The translations under genes were made by a program, and so were the position numbers. This document shows, piece after piece, positions 41,304 to 43,159 of a DNA stretch of 43,159 nucleotides (the stretch's first letter is position 1; each line of letters begins with the position of its first letter). This DNA comes from JACCTH01 sp035253825 (GTDB taxonomy: Bacteria; Actinomycetota; Acidimicrobiia; Spongiisociales; ZC4RG35): contig DATFBM010000046.1 of assembly GCA_035253825.1 (NCBI GenBank), positions 1-43,159 of the forward strand. Reading direction: 5' to 3'. Under the pieces are notes generated by a model that saw nothing but the letters and a program-made list of their open reading frames with translations, did not search any database and was not told the origin of the DNA.

Positions 41304-43159
<1,856 letters not shown>

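Overview
The window looks like chromosomal DNA of a high-GC actinobacterium, most likely from Acidimicrobiia or a near relative. This is an inference from four things: two F420-type (LLM) oxidoreductases, an actinobacterial SUF iron-sulfur system with SufU and a Rieske-type ferredoxin, secreted proteins with long Thr/Pro linkers, and frequent GTG/TTG starts with 4-base stop/start overlaps. I see no rRNA, tRNA, CRISPR array, transposase, integrase or phage gene. No gene-free stretch exceeds about 300 bases.

Region 1 (1-16.2 kb) is a surface-polysaccharide cluster. It encodes three GT4-like glycosyltransferases, a WecG/TagA/CpsF transferase, a flippase, an O-antigen-ligase/polymerase-like protein, a Wzz/Wzc-like chain-length and P-loop protein, a GDP-mannose-3,5-epimerase-like enzyme, two adjacent PAPS-type sulfotransferases, an APH-like small-molecule kinase, a thymidylate-kinase-like protein, a nucleotidyltransferase-like protein and a secreted beta-helix protein. 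The likely product is a sulfated exopolysaccharide or capsule. Region 2 (16.3-22.1 kb) has a minus-strand acyl-CoA dehydrogenase followed by three small coupled genes (membrane protein, zinc ribbon, 67-residue protein). Divergent from it is a plus-strand run of a methyltransferase-like gene, an LLM oxidoreductase, a Kelch lipoprotein and a second LLM oxidoreductase.

Region 3 (22.1-24.5 kb) is sufC-sufS-sufU. A membrane-anchored sugar-dehydrogenase/cytochrome c protein converges on it. Region 4 (26.4-30.8 kb) is the most novel-looking part: an OmpR-type two-component system flanked by three secreted proteins built from one recurring module of about 65 residues. Two of these genes are preceded by direct repeats of YTSAKN type phased at exactly 11 bp, the layout expected of an OmpR/PhoB-family operator.

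Region 5 (30.8-43.2 kb, mostly minus strand) holds a second suf group (sufD, Rieske ferredoxin, a second sufC) followed by an M42-like peptidase and fumC. Upstream lie a family-5 uracil-DNA glycosylase and a DUF4015-like protein. sufB is separated from sufD by about 3.4 kb and carries a 287-residue intein whose LAGLIDADG endonuclease motifs have lost their acidic residues. Between them is a small divergent helix-turn-helix/Clp-N gene pair whose promoter carries two identical-architecture operators, TGTCA-N8-TGACA, 41 bp apart. The window ends inside gltB.

The best candidates for an undescribed system are the two-component/secreted-module locus with its phased repeats, and the HTH/Clp-N pair with its twin palindromes.
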